A program made the position numbers and the translations under genes. DNA of 64,000 nucleotides, from contig VXIS01000110.1 in assembly GCA_008704415.1 (NCBI GenBank), positions 62,001 to 126,000 on the forward strand. Reading direction: 5' to 3'. Position 1 is the first letter of the stretch; each line of letters starts with the position of its first letter. Source of the DNA: Sphaerosporella brunnea (lineage: Eukaryota > Ascomycota > Pezizomycetes > Pezizales > Pyronemataceae). Positions 22,070-33,625 of the stretch are shown here, piece by piece. Under the pieces are notes generated by a model. That model was not told where the DNA came from. It saw only the letters and a program-made list of their open reading frames with translations, and did no database searches.

Positions 22070-22722
22070 GATGATACGGCGTGGTTGTGGTTGTCGGCAA
22101 CGGTGTGATGTGGTGTTGTGTGGTTGGTTTTGTTGCGTGGTGTGTTGTTGACAGTTGACGCGACAAATGTAAACAAACAACAACGCGGTCGGTGAGGGAT
22201 TTTTGCAGGGATGATGACTAACACACAACACAACGGTGTGCTTATCTGAGCGCTTATCAGATGATCGATCAGCTGGGTTATCCATAGACGATCTAAGCGC
22301 CGTGCTTGGTTGCCACACCGGTTAGTCAGCAACGTCCACGACGCTACACAGCACGAATCGAATCTCCAATGTCGCCAGTGTCTGCGATTGTATTTGTTCT
22401 GTGGGCAATGTGGCCGATATCATTTCGGCCAACGCTGCACCAGGGAATATTCAACATAAACGACTGGCTAGCATTGCGAAGCTGCGGATGTCCGTGTACT
22501 TTTTGTCTTCAAGTCCGCTGGCGAGAAACAGAGACACTGTCAGCATAATCTATGTTGCCTAAGGTGACAGCGTGCGGTGAACGAGCCCTGTAAGCCTCAG
22601 CCTGCGGGAGTGAGCGGATAAAACAGGCTGTTTTTATTGTCAATTCAAGGTGACACTGTGGACTGCTATCTCTACCTAGACCAAATGCCCATTCCGTCGC
22701 TCTCGCAGCCTCTCCGTTCCAA
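22070..22722. other. upstream region of the kinase gene
   Basis: The kinase leader is rich in CAACA repeats. No TATA box or other gene is evident. Confidence 0.35.
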
Positions 22723-23628
22723 TTATGGAGGTCGCCAGCCAAGCCAATTGAAACTTCCGTACAATTTCGTTGCGCCGTACTCGGACGTTACGCTCGACCA
22801 CGAACTGGGTGCAAACCGGTTTGCGAAATGGGGTGGACAATTTCCCTCACTCACGACGGTTCTTCCGGCCTGTGCAGCACGCTCTATTTCCATGTTATAC
22901 TGCAGGTTTCGCAGGAACTGCAGATCCGACCCAGCAGGCGTCAACCGGTTCAGCCACATAAGCGGGGGTTCGCTGTCCATCATGTCCCTCCCTTTCTCAA
23001 GAAGCGCGTCTATCGGCCGCTCCTCGAGCCTATTGGACACCGCGGTCGGTGGGCCCAGGTGTTCCTGCAAGGTGATCTCGTGCATCGCATTTCGAATGAT
23101 ACTTTAGCCGTGCTGTTTCCACGCCTGTCAGGCGTCAGGGCTGGCATGCAGGTCATCGCGGATGTCGCGTGGCATATGCCTCGAAATCCACTCGCGCCGG
23201 CTTTTGTGATCCAGTTGCGCATATGCCATTTCTTGTGCGACGAGTTCCTCAACGTCGTAGTCCAGTTCCTCAACGTCAGATTTCAGGTCTGATGAAGAAG
23301 TGGATCCTGTGGGCCGTGGGACATAAGGGCCCTGCAAGTATCCAAACCGTGGCCCTAAACTGTGCTCAAAACGCGCTGTACAGCAAAACATGCTCTGCAG
23401 AAGCTCGAGGTCAAGTTCAACTGGCAGCCGATCTAGTCGTACAGGACCAGCCTTCGAAGCGGTTCTCGGAATACCATCCAGTCTGTCCGCCTGCAGATGC
23501 AATGTACTACTCTTCATCTCGACGTTTTTGTTTGTCTTCGTGGGTTTGCCTTTGTTTCTGCCTTTCATTTGTGCTGTTACTGCGGCATATATGCGGCTAC
23601 CCCTTGTACAAGTCGCACCCTGCTGCAC
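22723..23628 (-). pseudogene. decayed open frame of unknown function
   Basis: A single minus-strand frame runs from a basic N-terminus (QMKGRNKGKPTKTNKN) through an acidic part (SDVEELDYDVEELVAQEMAY) to about 22723. TGA at about 23125 and TAA at about 23110 interrupt it. On both sides the composition looks coding (for example ALLEKGRDMMDSEPPLMWL). I do not recognise the family. It could be a dead host gene or a transposon gag-like remnant. Confidence 0.35.
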
Positions 23629-23722
23629 GAGATGAGACGGAGTCTTTCATTAACCAGTCGAATTTGGCAATCACGGCCCGTTTGGGCCAGGCTTTTTGGA
23701 TCGAAGCCCAGGCGCCTGCGGG

Positions 23723-24076
23723 AAGAGGTGTGCACGGGGCGACGGGGCGACAGCGCGGGGGCGGGGAGAGTGATATATGCCGGGCATTCAGGGACGCTAC
23801 GCTTAACAGTCCAGGTGGCGCATAAGGCGCTCATCTGAGATCACGGCCGAACGAGGTACCCCAGGAGCGCATCCTGATGTCGTGGATAGGCTGTACGCGA
23901 GTGCGGCGTATTCGGGGTCTGACGAGCTGGTCGGGGTTCCAGCGGGGTGACCGGGGCAGCCACGGGGTAGCCGGGGCAGCGACGAGGTGGCAGCGGCGTG
24001 GCGAGGTGGATCAGGGTTTCTCCGCCTCGTCAAGCCTCGTGCCCCGTGGGGGCGCCCCTACCCGTGCACAGCTCTA
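23723..24076 (-). mobile_element. hAT-like element, family F3, copy A (354 bp) nested in F2
   Basis: The ends are AAGAGGTGTGCACGGG and CCCGTGCACAGCTCTA. The flanks CCTGCGGG (23715-23722) and CCTACGGG (24077-24084) are 7/8 identical. The intact F2 copy at 32955 reads GGCGCCTACGGGCACCCG across the same site, so the empty site is known. It has no coding capacity and is GC-rich. Confidence 0.85.
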
Positions 24077-24523
24077 CCTACGGGCACCCGCCAGGCCCAG
24101 AAGTACCCGGCGCCCGGCGTACCCGCCAGGCATCTGTAGTTTTTGGCTTACACATACATCAACGAAAGAAACATGAACGCGAGATACAGATTCAACAACC
24201 TGAAGGACCTCCAGATATCCCCCCATCTCCACCCACCCTTGTTCCAAGTCACTCAACATACGCTCAACCTGATGAATCTGAGAACCCGCCGCATAGACCA
24301 GCTCTTCCCTCGCTAGGATTGGGGGCATTCTATGGCTTCTACTACATCGTGTCTCAAGGAACCCCGCTGATCCGTAATCGTGTATCGACCCCTGGCAATT
24401 GTTAGTGAAGCTCCCATCGACACCAACTTCAAAGGAGTCTCTCACCCGATGAAGACACGTTCTGCTCCAGCAGATATCGCCGGAATCGCATTGAGCTGAA
24501 CTCCCATGCGAGGCAGATCTCAT
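24074..24523 (-). pseudogene. hAT transposase C-terminal tail (F2 copy D)
   Basis: One frame reads TITDQRGSLRHDVVEAIEC, like the conserved hAT ..DRR..L..EVIEALECLKSW block. The tail continues SQIHQVERMLSDLEQGWVEM and VDVCVSQKLQMPGG. A frame change separates the two parts. This copy shows most clearly that the F2 frame is hAT-derived. Confidence 0.6.
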
Positions 24524-24738
24524 CCGAATAACGTGCGAGGTTTGTGAGTAAATCGTCAGCCTTTCCGCTCCGCGGTATTCTGACTCTCATCCGAGTTGTG
24601 GTTTTTGGGGTGGATCGACCTGTCTTTTGATTGAGGGTTAGACTTCTTTGTGCCAGGTGCCCGCGGCTTCTTTGGGGCATTCGATTTCGTGATGCAACCA
24701 GACCTGACGCGGTTCTTAGGATTCTTGGCCTGCTTGTC

Positions 24739-25868
24739 TAGTGATGGACACGAGCCGAGCCAGCTCGAGCCAGAAGCTCGAGCTGCCGAGCCGAGCCGAG
24801 CCGAGCCTTCGTCCTCTACGAGCCGAGCTGGCTCGAGCTGAGGATGGAGGATCGGCTCGAGCCGGCTCGAGCCAGTCGAGTTTTCACCATGATTGGTGAT
24901 TGGGGGTTCTGATGGGGCGGGGCGAGTGTTATACAATGAAAACATGACTCCCAACTTTGTTCGGACAAATCCTCGGATGCACTGCCCCTGGATGAGCTTG
25001 CTGCTTATTTTAAAAACTGGGGTATACCCACTCAAGGCGCGTATTGCTCTGCTTCTTGATCACCGGAGCAAGTGCCACGGATTTACACAGATGGATTGGC
25101 AGTCAGGATGGATCTATAACGCGGGGTGGCAGTGCCAATCAGTAAGGGAATCAGACTACCTTAATTCTTTTCTCCCTACATCTTCAACTCAGGACAGCTT
25201 AACAGCTTCTTCTCGCACTGTGGAAAACCTTCTAGATGGCTATTTGGACTTTTTTTGTTCTTCGCCAGTTGCCAGAGCTGTAGAGACGCTGCCAGGATTT
25301 ACCCAGTACATCATGGAGCCGATAGAAAAGCACGAGGTCACCCCTGAGGATTGGTGGAAAGCAAATAGCCATCGCTTTCCAACGCTCTCCAGAATGGCTC
25401 GCGGCTATCTCTCTATACCAGCCACAAGTGCCCCAGCTGAAAGTCTTTTCTCTCGAGCTGGAGCTCTCACCACCAAGAAGCGAAACAGGCTCCTGGAAAC
25501 CTCAAGTAGCCATTTCTTGTTGCTTAAAAGCTGGTTGGGGCAGGATGATGTGGAGCAGTGGGAACGTGAAAGGTTAAGCAAGGAGGAAGCGGGAGAGATT
25601 GACAGTGGCGATGGGTTTCCAGTTCCCGATACCCATCAGGAATCACTACTGGATAGTGAGAATGATGCGGACGCTGAGGAAGTGTAGTCAGCTTATATTC
25701 CTAGATATGTTGAATACTATTACAATTATGTGGTAAAGGAGAACAGCTCGAGCTGGCTCGAGCCGACACCTAAGGCTCGGCCGCGAGCCCGAGCCGACAC
25801 CTCCACGAGCCGAGCCAGCTCGAGCTGGCCTTGGAGGATTGATTCGAGCCGGCTCGTGTCCATCACTA
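24739..25868 (+). mobile_element. hAT element, family F1, copy D (1130 bp)
   Basis: Ends TAGTGATGGACACGAGCCG and CGGCTCGTGTCCATCACTA are flanked by a perfect 8-bp duplication, TGCTTGTC (24731-24738 and 25869-25876). Both ends have GAGCCG/GGCTCGAG arrays. It carries the longest F1 transposase remnant of the window, on the plus strand. The perfect duplication and near-perfect ends suggest a relatively young insertion. Confidence 0.93.
24943..25687 (+). pseudogene. C-terminal third of a hAT transposase
   Basis: The frame, open from 24893, encodes the hAT dimerisation region: EDWWKANSHRFPTLSRMARG, YLSIPATSAPAESLFSRAG and KKRNRLLETSSSHFLLLKSW (about residues 152-215 of the open frame). A charged tail ends at TAG 25685-25687. 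The W-x-x-N..FP.L..MA..YLSIPATSAPAE..FS signature is diagnostic of hAT transposases. The BED zinc finger and the DDE residues of the N-terminal half are gone, so it is an internal deletion derivative that might still make a dimerising fragment. Confidence 0.88.
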
Positions 25869-26303
25869 TGCTTGTCGTTTCCGTGATCATCTAACGACTC
25901 GTCTTTCTCGACTTTGCAGGTGCGATCGTCGGAGTTGTTCTCCCGCTCGGCCAGCTTGTCGGACCTCTTCTTGCGAGGTGCCCGAGGCTTCTTTCGGGCA
26001 TTCTCCTTGGCATCAGTCATCTGGGCCGGCGCGTTCTCAGTGGCACGCTTCTTGGCCGGCCCCTTCTTAGTCGCGACCGGCCCGTCTATTGGCAGCACTG
26101 CACCGGACCCTGAACCAGTTGCTCAGGGTCCGGTTGAACGGCCACTGGACCCTGAGCCAACTGCGGATGATGATGCGGATCTTGAATGATCACCGGACCC
26201 TGAGCAACGTGCGCAGCGTCAACCGCCACCGCAGCCTGTGCCACCCGAACACCCTGAGGTGCCACCTCCATCGAAGCAACAGAGTCGTTCTCCTCTCGTT
26301 CTT

Positions 26304-26480
26304 GATGGGCTTTTCGCGCTGGGGGAGGGGGGGTATGAGGTCGAAAGCAGTTGGTCGCTGGCATGTGCTGATGGGGGATGATAGGATAGGAGAGATGGGC
26401 TCTTCGCGATGGGGGCGAGGCGGGTAGGGTTGAAAGGAGATGGTCGCTGGCAAGTGCCGATGGCAGATGGGCATGAGAGG
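26304..26480 (+). repeat. tandem duplication, about 90-bp period
   Basis: GATGGGCTTTTCGCG at 26304 recurs as GATGGGCTCTTCGCG at 26394, with downstream GGTCGCTGGCAWGTGCYGAT in both. A partial third copy follows. It lies upstream of the Lys-rich frame. No function is evident. Confidence 0.6.
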
Positions 26481-26989
26481 ATAGGAGATGGTCGTTATTC
26501 GGTGTGCTTTACACGGGTTCGGGCTATCCTTTTCCTTTGCGCGAGACGGTCACTCGATATACTGCTCATCTATGCATCGCTGGCTATCACTCCCCGGACA
26601 GTCCCCGGACTCTCCTGTTGCCTATCTAACCAAGAGTTTTACCGCGCGGCGCTGCGCCTACACCGAGACGTCAGTCTAGTTAGTAGATCATGGTAGCAGA
26701 TGCTGGAATTTTGTTTCGCGTGTCCCGCATCAAGTATCGTCATTTCATAGGCCAGAAACCCATAGTATTGCATCGCTCGCTGGCGCTCATGCAAGCCCTC
26801 CACCTCGGCCGCAGGCTGGTGCCGTTCCATGGCCGCCCCGGAAACCGAACGTTTGATCCAGCAAGTCAGCGCCAGAGTTTCGGAGGTGATGCGAGCCTGA
26901 CATGTGAGGGCGAGACGTTTTTATACGCCGAGCCGGTTCGAGTCAGCAGCTTGTGCCCCGAATAAAATTGCGTTGGTTGCAGGACCGCA
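26481..26989. other. no recognised gene
   Basis: Short frames only. Confidence 0.3.
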
Positions 26990-27640
26990 GAGTTTGCATG
27001 CCATTCAGGCCAATGATTCTGGGACCGGCGCAGATATTGAGGCAGATGTTAAGGGTACGCCTGAAAAGAATACAGAGGTGTGTAGTGGCCACGACGCGCA
27101 AATTCAGCTGCTGAGGCTGCTCTGAACTGCTCTTCAGGGCCGGCGGACAGAGGTAATGCCCGCCACGCGCATTTCGCTCCTGATTGGAACGAAGTCCGAA
27201 CCTTGATTGTGAAGCGCCATGGGTGGGCTGGTGATCAGTCAATCCACCACTTCTCTCCTGCGCCTTCATGCCAATCCAATATAGAGCGGCATACGATGAG
27301 GTTGTCTGTCCACTGAGAGTTTGTGCCCCAGCGGCAGCGTTCAATGTATCTAGAGCCGTTAGACAACACTTGTGAGAAATGCAGCCCCCACGTCCACTGA
27401 GCTCTGTTTTGAAAGTTCGCATCACATCTTGATTCCCTACGTGCGCTGAGCGCTGGCTGTTGGTTGACTCACATCCCTGAGGTTGCCAGGGTTAAGCTGG
27501 GTTTTGGAGTTGGGAGGGAGGGGGGGAGAGCAGGTCGTTGTAGGACGGGGAGTCAACCCGAAGATCCTGGCGGCGAAACCTCGGGCTATCTAGAAGGCTC
27601 GAATGACTCCAGTGCGACTCGAGCTCAACCGCTTTTCGAA
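26990..27640 (-). mobile_element. decayed F1-like hAT fragment
   Basis: The minus-strand frame near 27250-27425 reads LDTLNAAAGAQTLSGQTTSS, matching the block in F1 copy B (ADTLHVAAGARTLSGEKTS). The DNA around 27300-27460 parallels 17625-17800 in copy C. End-like GGCTCG motifs are weak and no duplication could be found. Confidence 0.45.
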
Positions 27641-30600
27641 CAAACGGATGTAGGCATTTCTGGCATTACCTTCCACAGCTAGAGAACCTGTGTTTGATGC
27701 TACGACCCCAAGGGGAGGACAGAGCGAGATTTGCACCTACCGGTTCAAAACCTTCATCAGGGGCACTATCATCACGGCAAGCCATCCCCCTCGGGCAACA
27801 TGCGGCGTGGTCGCTGCCGATGGGGGGTTGAAATCTGCTCAGGTCCTGCATGTAACAGCGGAACCTCGAACGCCGCTGCCATCCGATCCGGCCCCTCCCT
27901 GCAACAGTGCAATCTGCTTCCGCTTCAATGACGGCGTTGGGCCTCGTGTTCCATGTCTATTCGCCTGCGAGCAAGGCAATCATTCTGCAACTATCACTTC
28001 GTGGAGGCAGCACAAGCATGAATTTCAAATCAACGCATCGCCTGACACCATGACGAAGAAAGTGGTACCTCCGCAACGCACAGTTTACCACCACCAGCTG
28101 CGTAAGGCAACGAAGCACGCAGCACACAACGCATAGGACTATTGCGTCAGCTGTGGACAGCAGCAATGGCGCTCGCAGGATGTGGTATGTGCGGCGGGTT
28201 ACAGTGGTGCTGATGATATCTATAACTGCGCGTGTGCTCGTGGCACGATGGCTCGCTGAGTTGTATCCATACGCCGGATAGCTCAATCCGGCGGCTGCCG
28301 TGTTTGAGCCCGCTGCGGACCCGATCCCGTGTGTGTTGCGGTGAGCGGGGCTGTCCGACACCCGGATCTGCGATGATTAGTCAGGCAGAGATGCTGGATC
28401 GTCATTCCCATTTACCATCCATCGCGATTGGGGTTTGCGACATTGGCAGCCAGGCCGCCGTGGACCTAAGCCTGGTACCGGGTATTCACAATGTGCATCT
28501 TTGTATGGGTATTACATCCGCACGCGTTAATCTTTGTTGACAGACTGTATCAGATCTCCGCTGTCATGTTTGTTCATATATTGCAACACCCGTCGATCTC
28601 AAGCAGGGCTGGATACTTCAAACAGCCGGCGGCAGTTCATGGGCGAATAAAAACTGTTGGCACGGCGATGTTCCGGCTGTCTGCACAGATATAACCTTCC
28701 ACCCTGCTGTACCGTGCGTTCTCATCATACCTCCCCGCCCGTCGGCGGGTGTTTGTAGGTTGAAACAGAATCATTGCTGCTTGTCACTAACTGCCTTTCC
28801 CCGCCTTTGCGCACCTATTCACTTCTGAACGGTGGCCTCCACAACCCGACTCGATCGCAGCCATTCAGGCCACGTCGTATCACTGCAGCGAACATGTACT
28901 GATGCTGCTTCGTTCCCTGGTTGCACCCACTCGTTAGTGGTGATTGTAGGCCTGTGCTGCGGTGTGAGTACCTTCCGCTTATCTTGCACTGCGGATAAAT
29001 ATGCTACCATGCGTTTACAAATCGGCACAGCCTCGCGGAAGATCCTGGTCCTAGCCTGGTGATATATTGCCAGTCCCTGCACCACTCCTTTTTGGTCAAT
29101 ACCCTTCATCGCGCGACATTGCGACGTGTTTGTTGACCGCAGGTGGGCGTGGTGGAGATCCGGAGTCGCTACCGCGTACACAGAAGAAAACCACCTGGCG
29201 TGGTGAATGAGCCCTGTGGGTCTCCACATTATCGACTGGCGACGCTGCACAAAAATGTGCACTTCAATGGATGAACTGTGCTCAGCGAAAAACAACCAGG
29301 TTGGCTTGAGGTGGCGACAGTTCGCTAGAGCGATTCCGGATAACCGTCCCCCGCCGCAGCCCATCAGCCCCGTCGCCATCCAAATGGTCATCACATCCCA
29401 TTCCATGCTGATTATCCCCTTCCCGGACGCGCATTTTGCCTTCCTGCCCAGCTAGAAAGCATTCCCATCACTATTCCGGTCGTCCTGACCGGTAGTCCAA
29501 TCAGTGGGCACAGTTGGCGCTGATTACCATCGTCAGTCTATAGGCCTGGAGTGTGTCTTTCCTGGTTCGCGCCGTGTAATGAGAGGATACGGCGGGAATG
29601 ATCGGTCGATCTTGCGCAAAACTGACTTTGGGTGCATTGTCGTTTCTTGCGGATAACTCGGGAGTCCATGTGAAGTGACGAAGGCAGTCAATGCACGCGG
29701 AATGTTGGATCACAGAGTACGGTAGTGTTATCAATGTGTGTGCACTGCACCTGACAAGCAGCTAGCGTAGCACCACAACAGATAATAAACATGTGGTCTG
29801 TGCTGCCGAGGAAAGATCATGGCGACGAACTGGCTGCCGCCCCTCCCAACCTTAACACACTGGACGAACAGAACTAGGCGCGTACTTTCAATGTTTCAAC
29901 ACAACCCAACGCCCGACGGCCTCACCAAATACCAACAGAGACCGCAGATATCCTTTCTACTGTATCAGGGAGGCAAGGAATAGCTTTACAACGGGCGGTG
30001 CCTCAACGGATTACTCCCCAAGCGGGCGGGTATTACGAGTGATAGACCAATGCACCATGACTCCTGTCACCAGTCGGTCCCAGAATGCATAGGTCCTACA
30101 CCACAGCACCCGTCTCCAGGATCGCGGATGAGAATTTTCTGTATGATTTGCATAGGTTTTCGTAACAGGGGATGTCCCCAAGCTCCGCCCTAAGAGGTTT
30201 GGAACGAAAACGAGCCCCAAAAGGAAGGAGCATTGCGTCGATGAACAGGCAGCATATAGTACCAGTAAAGCGGCGGCATTTAGGCCGTGGAAAACTACGG
30301 CTTTCATAGCATGCAGTACCGACAGCGAGGGAACTCTCGATTAGCTAATGGACACCTCTGGAAGCGACTATATCGCTGGTAGCCGAGTATCTTTTAACGA
30401 CTCATCTCACCATCAAATGTCGGAAGCGGAATATCTTCGACTCCTAAGACGTTGACCACCGATCCTGGCATGCCTCCGCTGTTCGTGGTCTGCGCTGCAA
30501 GCATCGCGCTCTGTAGGTCGACCAACTGGCTGTTTCGCTGCTGTGAAGCTCCTCACCTTGTCGTTTAAGGCCAACACCTCTGCTTTCGTCTCCAATGCTT

Positions 30601-31218
30601 GTCCTTTAAACCAATCGCGAGCGGCGGATCTTCCGCTGCCCGTATGTAAAGACCTGTGTGCCCACTCACAGCCTTTGTGTCATACTCCCCAGCGAGAACT
30701 GTTCCTCTGCAGATGTCGAAATCCGTTCGTCGCGTCTGATGGGGAATGTTACACTGGTTGATCGCTTTGTGCTGCTCAATGTCCGCGGACGCTGCCGGGA
30801 ACACGAGCTTCTCCCCCCCCCTCATCGAAAGACTCGTGGATGTCAGTGCCCCGGGTATTGGGGGCCGTGATCACGCCGTTGATTGATGAAAGCGTCTCGG
30901 TAGACAACAGCTTCGTCGGCGGCATGTTGGATTAGCAGCTCTGTATCGCTGTTGTCTGAGTCGGGGTTTATTGCTTGTACGTCGCCGTGTCGTCGCCGGA
31001 TCGTCATCTGTCTAACAAGGCTCGACGAGATCAGAAAAAATAGTGCTGCTACATATGTAGGATGTACGATGGTAGGTTGAACGTGTTGTCTGTCTAGAGC
31101 TGGTCTGATGCCGCGACGCACTATTTACAAGATGGACCCAACCCCGCCATCACTCTGAATCCAACCCGACATCACTCCGCCCTTCAAAACCTCCGTGCTA
31201 AAAATTTCCTCGCTTCCA
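27641..31218. other. long stretch without a recognised gene
   Basis: The best open frames are 29406-28819 (minus, 195 codons, no recognised motif) and 30307-30011 (minus, 98 codons, hydrophobic start ALLVLYAACSS). The second could be part of a membrane protein, but lacks further exons I can see. No element termini were found. Confidence 0.35.
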
Positions 31219-31461
31219 TTAACCCCAATACTCCTTGCTCTTCTGCCTCGCTTTTGCCGCTGCGGCCCTCCAGTCGACAGGCCCAAGGTTGCGTGCATTC
31301 CGAAGGTCATCCAGCTGGAGCCATTGGGTATCGCCAGAATAGTCGTTCCATTCAATCAAGAATTGGAGGTTCTTCTTGTTGGTTCCGCTACGGCTGTGAT
31401 CCAAAATGCGCAAAATCTTGGACACTCCTTCAAACTCCAACCCAACGAAACCGGCTACCAC
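31219..31461 (-). pseudogene. chromodomain fragment
   Basis: The minus-strand frame reads VSKILRILDHSRSGTNKKNL then QFLIEWNDYSGDTQWLQLDD, following the chromodomain plan V..IL..R......YLVKW.GY...TWE...L.NA. No ATG starts it, and stops lie just upstream. A free chromodomain in fungal DNA is often the tail of a chromovirus (Ty3/Gypsy) integrase, but a host gene exon is equally possible. No integrase or LTR was seen nearby. Confidence 0.55.
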
Positions 31462-32400
31462 TAGGCCCTCCTGATGGGCGAAGGCGAAGGCGGCGTCCAG
31501 CCAAGGTCATCCTCGTCAGAATCCTCGTTGGGGAGAAGAGCGTGCGTAGGACTCCAGGTAAGCTGGAAATCCACATGCGAGAAGCGACGAGGCGAAGCAG
31601 TGCCGGGTTCCGGGGGCGAAGGAAGACGAAGCGAATGTCGAAGTTGAACTCCATCGGCGAGGAGTCAATGGCCGCATCGTTGGGAGAGGAAGACGAAGAC
31701 GACCTGATGGGGGAGAAGTTGAAATCCCCCATCTGCGGGGACTGTGTCGTTTCGTCGTGGCGCCAATTAGCCGGAGGGGAGGGGATAATAAGCGGGGAGG
31801 GGTCAGGCGTGGCGGCCTCTGGGGAAGTTGGAGAACGAGGTGGCGCCACCATAGGGGAGCAGTTGAAATCCTCCATCCCCATGGGGTCGTCCTCGCGCCA
31901 ACTACCCGGAGTCGTGGCTGGAGAGGTGTAGGACGTGGCGCCACTTGCGCCGGCTGCGTGGCCGGTTTTTTGGACGAATGCGTGCGGTGGCGGCGGCGGG
32001 CGTTCGACGTGCAGGACCACAGCTTGTTCTCAACAACCATGTTGCTGATGTTGATAATACCGGCAGCGCGAGCTCAAAGAGCAGCGCGATTGGATGCCAG
32101 TGTCTTAACTACAGCTTGCATGATGGTTCTAGGGGCCCAATTACTACTTGATGCGGTGAAGACAGGTTTTCTATTGGTGGTCCAATTGTAGTGGGTGCCA
32201 TTAAGGCTGGTGCGGGTGCCATTGGCGCTGGGCAGTACATTGCTTCCAGCTTTGTCCGCACAGCTGTTGGTTGCGCCTGCACCTCCGCCTCCAGCTCGGC
32301 GTTCAGCTCCTCGTCTTTTCTTGCCGCCAATTCCGCTCTCCCGACGGGATTTCCTCCTTACGCATCCTTCTCTTCTGTGTTCCCTCGGCGGACCAGACAA
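31462..32400 (-). other. Pro/Ser-rich coding-like region with repeated DFNFSP motif
   Basis: Minus-strand frames show a loose repeat: MEDFNCSPMVAPPRSP, MGDFNFSPIRSSSSSSP, MEFNFDIRF, then in another frame HVDFQLTWSPTHALLPNE and SDEDDLGWTPPSPSP. Upstream, a Glu/Ala-rich frame (KDEELNAELEAEVQAQPTAV, 32330-32109) is also open. A frame change near 31640 means a missed intron or a frameshift. It may be the N-terminal part of the chromodomain protein, but stops separate them. Function unknown. Confidence 0.3.
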
Positions 32401-32838
32401 CTCGGCATACAAAATTTTAGTGCGTACTACGCAGCAAGGTATTTTCCGGTCACGCTGGCCGAACGGGGAAATACATGATTTGGTGAGCAGGCCGGTCGGG
32501 TCGGCAGTCGCCCGGCTCCAGATTTTTGTTCATCATCCCAGCGTCTCATCATGCCATCTCACCTACTCATCGAACGCACCATCATGTTCTCATTCACCCG
32601 CGTTCATGATCACAGCATGCCATTCACCAATCAAATCTAGAGTGGCACCTATGTACAGACCATGGCTGATAACGATGGCTTTTGGAGTTACGGGCGTTGA
32701 CTGCTACAAGCATTCGGTGCGGCGGCAAACTTTTGACCCATGAGATAGCACCAATAAGAGGGCGGCCAAGATACGGGGGGGGATGAGCAATGGATCGGTA
32801 ATGATCGTTCCCGGTTGCATACAGGGTATACACTCCCC

Positions 32839-33487
32839 CAGGGCTGCCAGAAGTCCGGCCAGTCCGGCTTTGAGCGCGGCCTGAACCGGACTGATTGAAA
32901 CGGGCTTGTGAAACCACGGCCCGTTTGGACCAGGCTTTTTGGTTCGAGACCCAGGCGCCTACGGGCACCCGCTAGGCCTAGACGTACACGGCGCCCGGCG
33001 GGCCCGCCAGGCATCTGTAGTTTTTTGCTTACACATACATCAAGGAAAGAAACATGAACGCGAGATACAGATTCAAAGACCTGAAGGACCTTCAGCTACC
33101 CCTCCATATCCGCCGGCCGATGTTCCAAGTCACTCAGCATACGCTCAACCTGATGAATTTGAGAACCCGCCCCGTATACCAGATCTTCCCTTGCTAGGAT
33201 TTGAGGCATTCTATGGCGTGGATCGACCAGTCTTTTGATCGCGATCGACGCTTTAGCTGCGGCGGAACGAGCACCGAACGATTAGCGCTTTTAGTGGCCC
33301 CGCGTTCGGCACAATGACCAACCCGACCTTAATTCTTTGGTACCGGGTACCGGCCGGCACCTATAGGATATCCAGGTTTTTCTTATGCCGGCCCGAACCT
33401 GTCGGGCTTGCCACATCACCGGCCCGACCTGACCCACTCCTTGGGCCCTGTTTGACCTGGCGGCCGGCCGGACTACTGACAGCCCTG
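32839..33487 (-). mobile_element. hAT element, family F2, copy C (649 bp)
   Basis: Ends CAGGGCTGCCAGAAGTCCGG and its inverse ...GGACTACTGACAGCCCTG are flanked by a perfect 8-bp duplication, CACTCCCC (32831-32838 and 33488-33495). This is the shortest complete copy and shows the undisturbed target of the F3 insertion seen in copy D. A remnant transposase tail (QIHQVERMLSDLE) runs on the minus strand. Confidence 0.93.
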
Positions 33488-33625
33488 CACTCCCCTACAA
33501 ACGCAAACACACAAAATACCAAATAGCTTGCCACACCATTACGGGTATGAATCAATGAAGCTTTTGAAACTGCGCTTTGCTCAGATACAGTGTGCAACTC
33601 GCCATTGTCGCCACATGTATGACTT

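Larger units (their letters stand above)
23670..24637 (-). mobile_element. hAT family F2 fragment (copy D), carrying a nested F3 element
   Basis: It shares with copies A and C the blocks GGCCAGGCTTTTTGGATCGA, ACACATACATCAA...GAAACATGAACGCGAG, and TTTGTGAGTAAATCGTCAGC to GGATCGACCTGTCTTTTGAT. Neither terminus remains. The left block is split by an F3 insertion at 23723-24076. Similarity stops near 24637, inside the Lys-rich ORF described separately. Confidence 0.7.
24556..26098 (-). pseudogene. Lys-rich open frame split by hAT F1 copy D
   Basis: Right part (26098-25869): a basic frame with PVATKKGPAKKRATENAP and ARKKPRAPRKKRSDKLAE. Left part (24738-24556): NPKNRVRSGCITKSNAPKK, ending at TGA 24556-24558. 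With the F1 element and one duplication copy removed, the two parts fall in the same frame (..GNDK|QAKNP..), about 134 codons. No ATG was found (the right part opens with GTG), and the last 25 or so codons lie in F2 sequence also open in another copy (SIHPKNNDSDESRN near 9.41 kb). It may therefore be transposon-derived rather than a host gene. The KKPRAP motif occurs in both halves. Confidence 0.45.

Noticed and set aside
21370..22332. 320-codon minus-strand ORF
   Set aside because: A shifted-frame shadow of the kinase exon 1.
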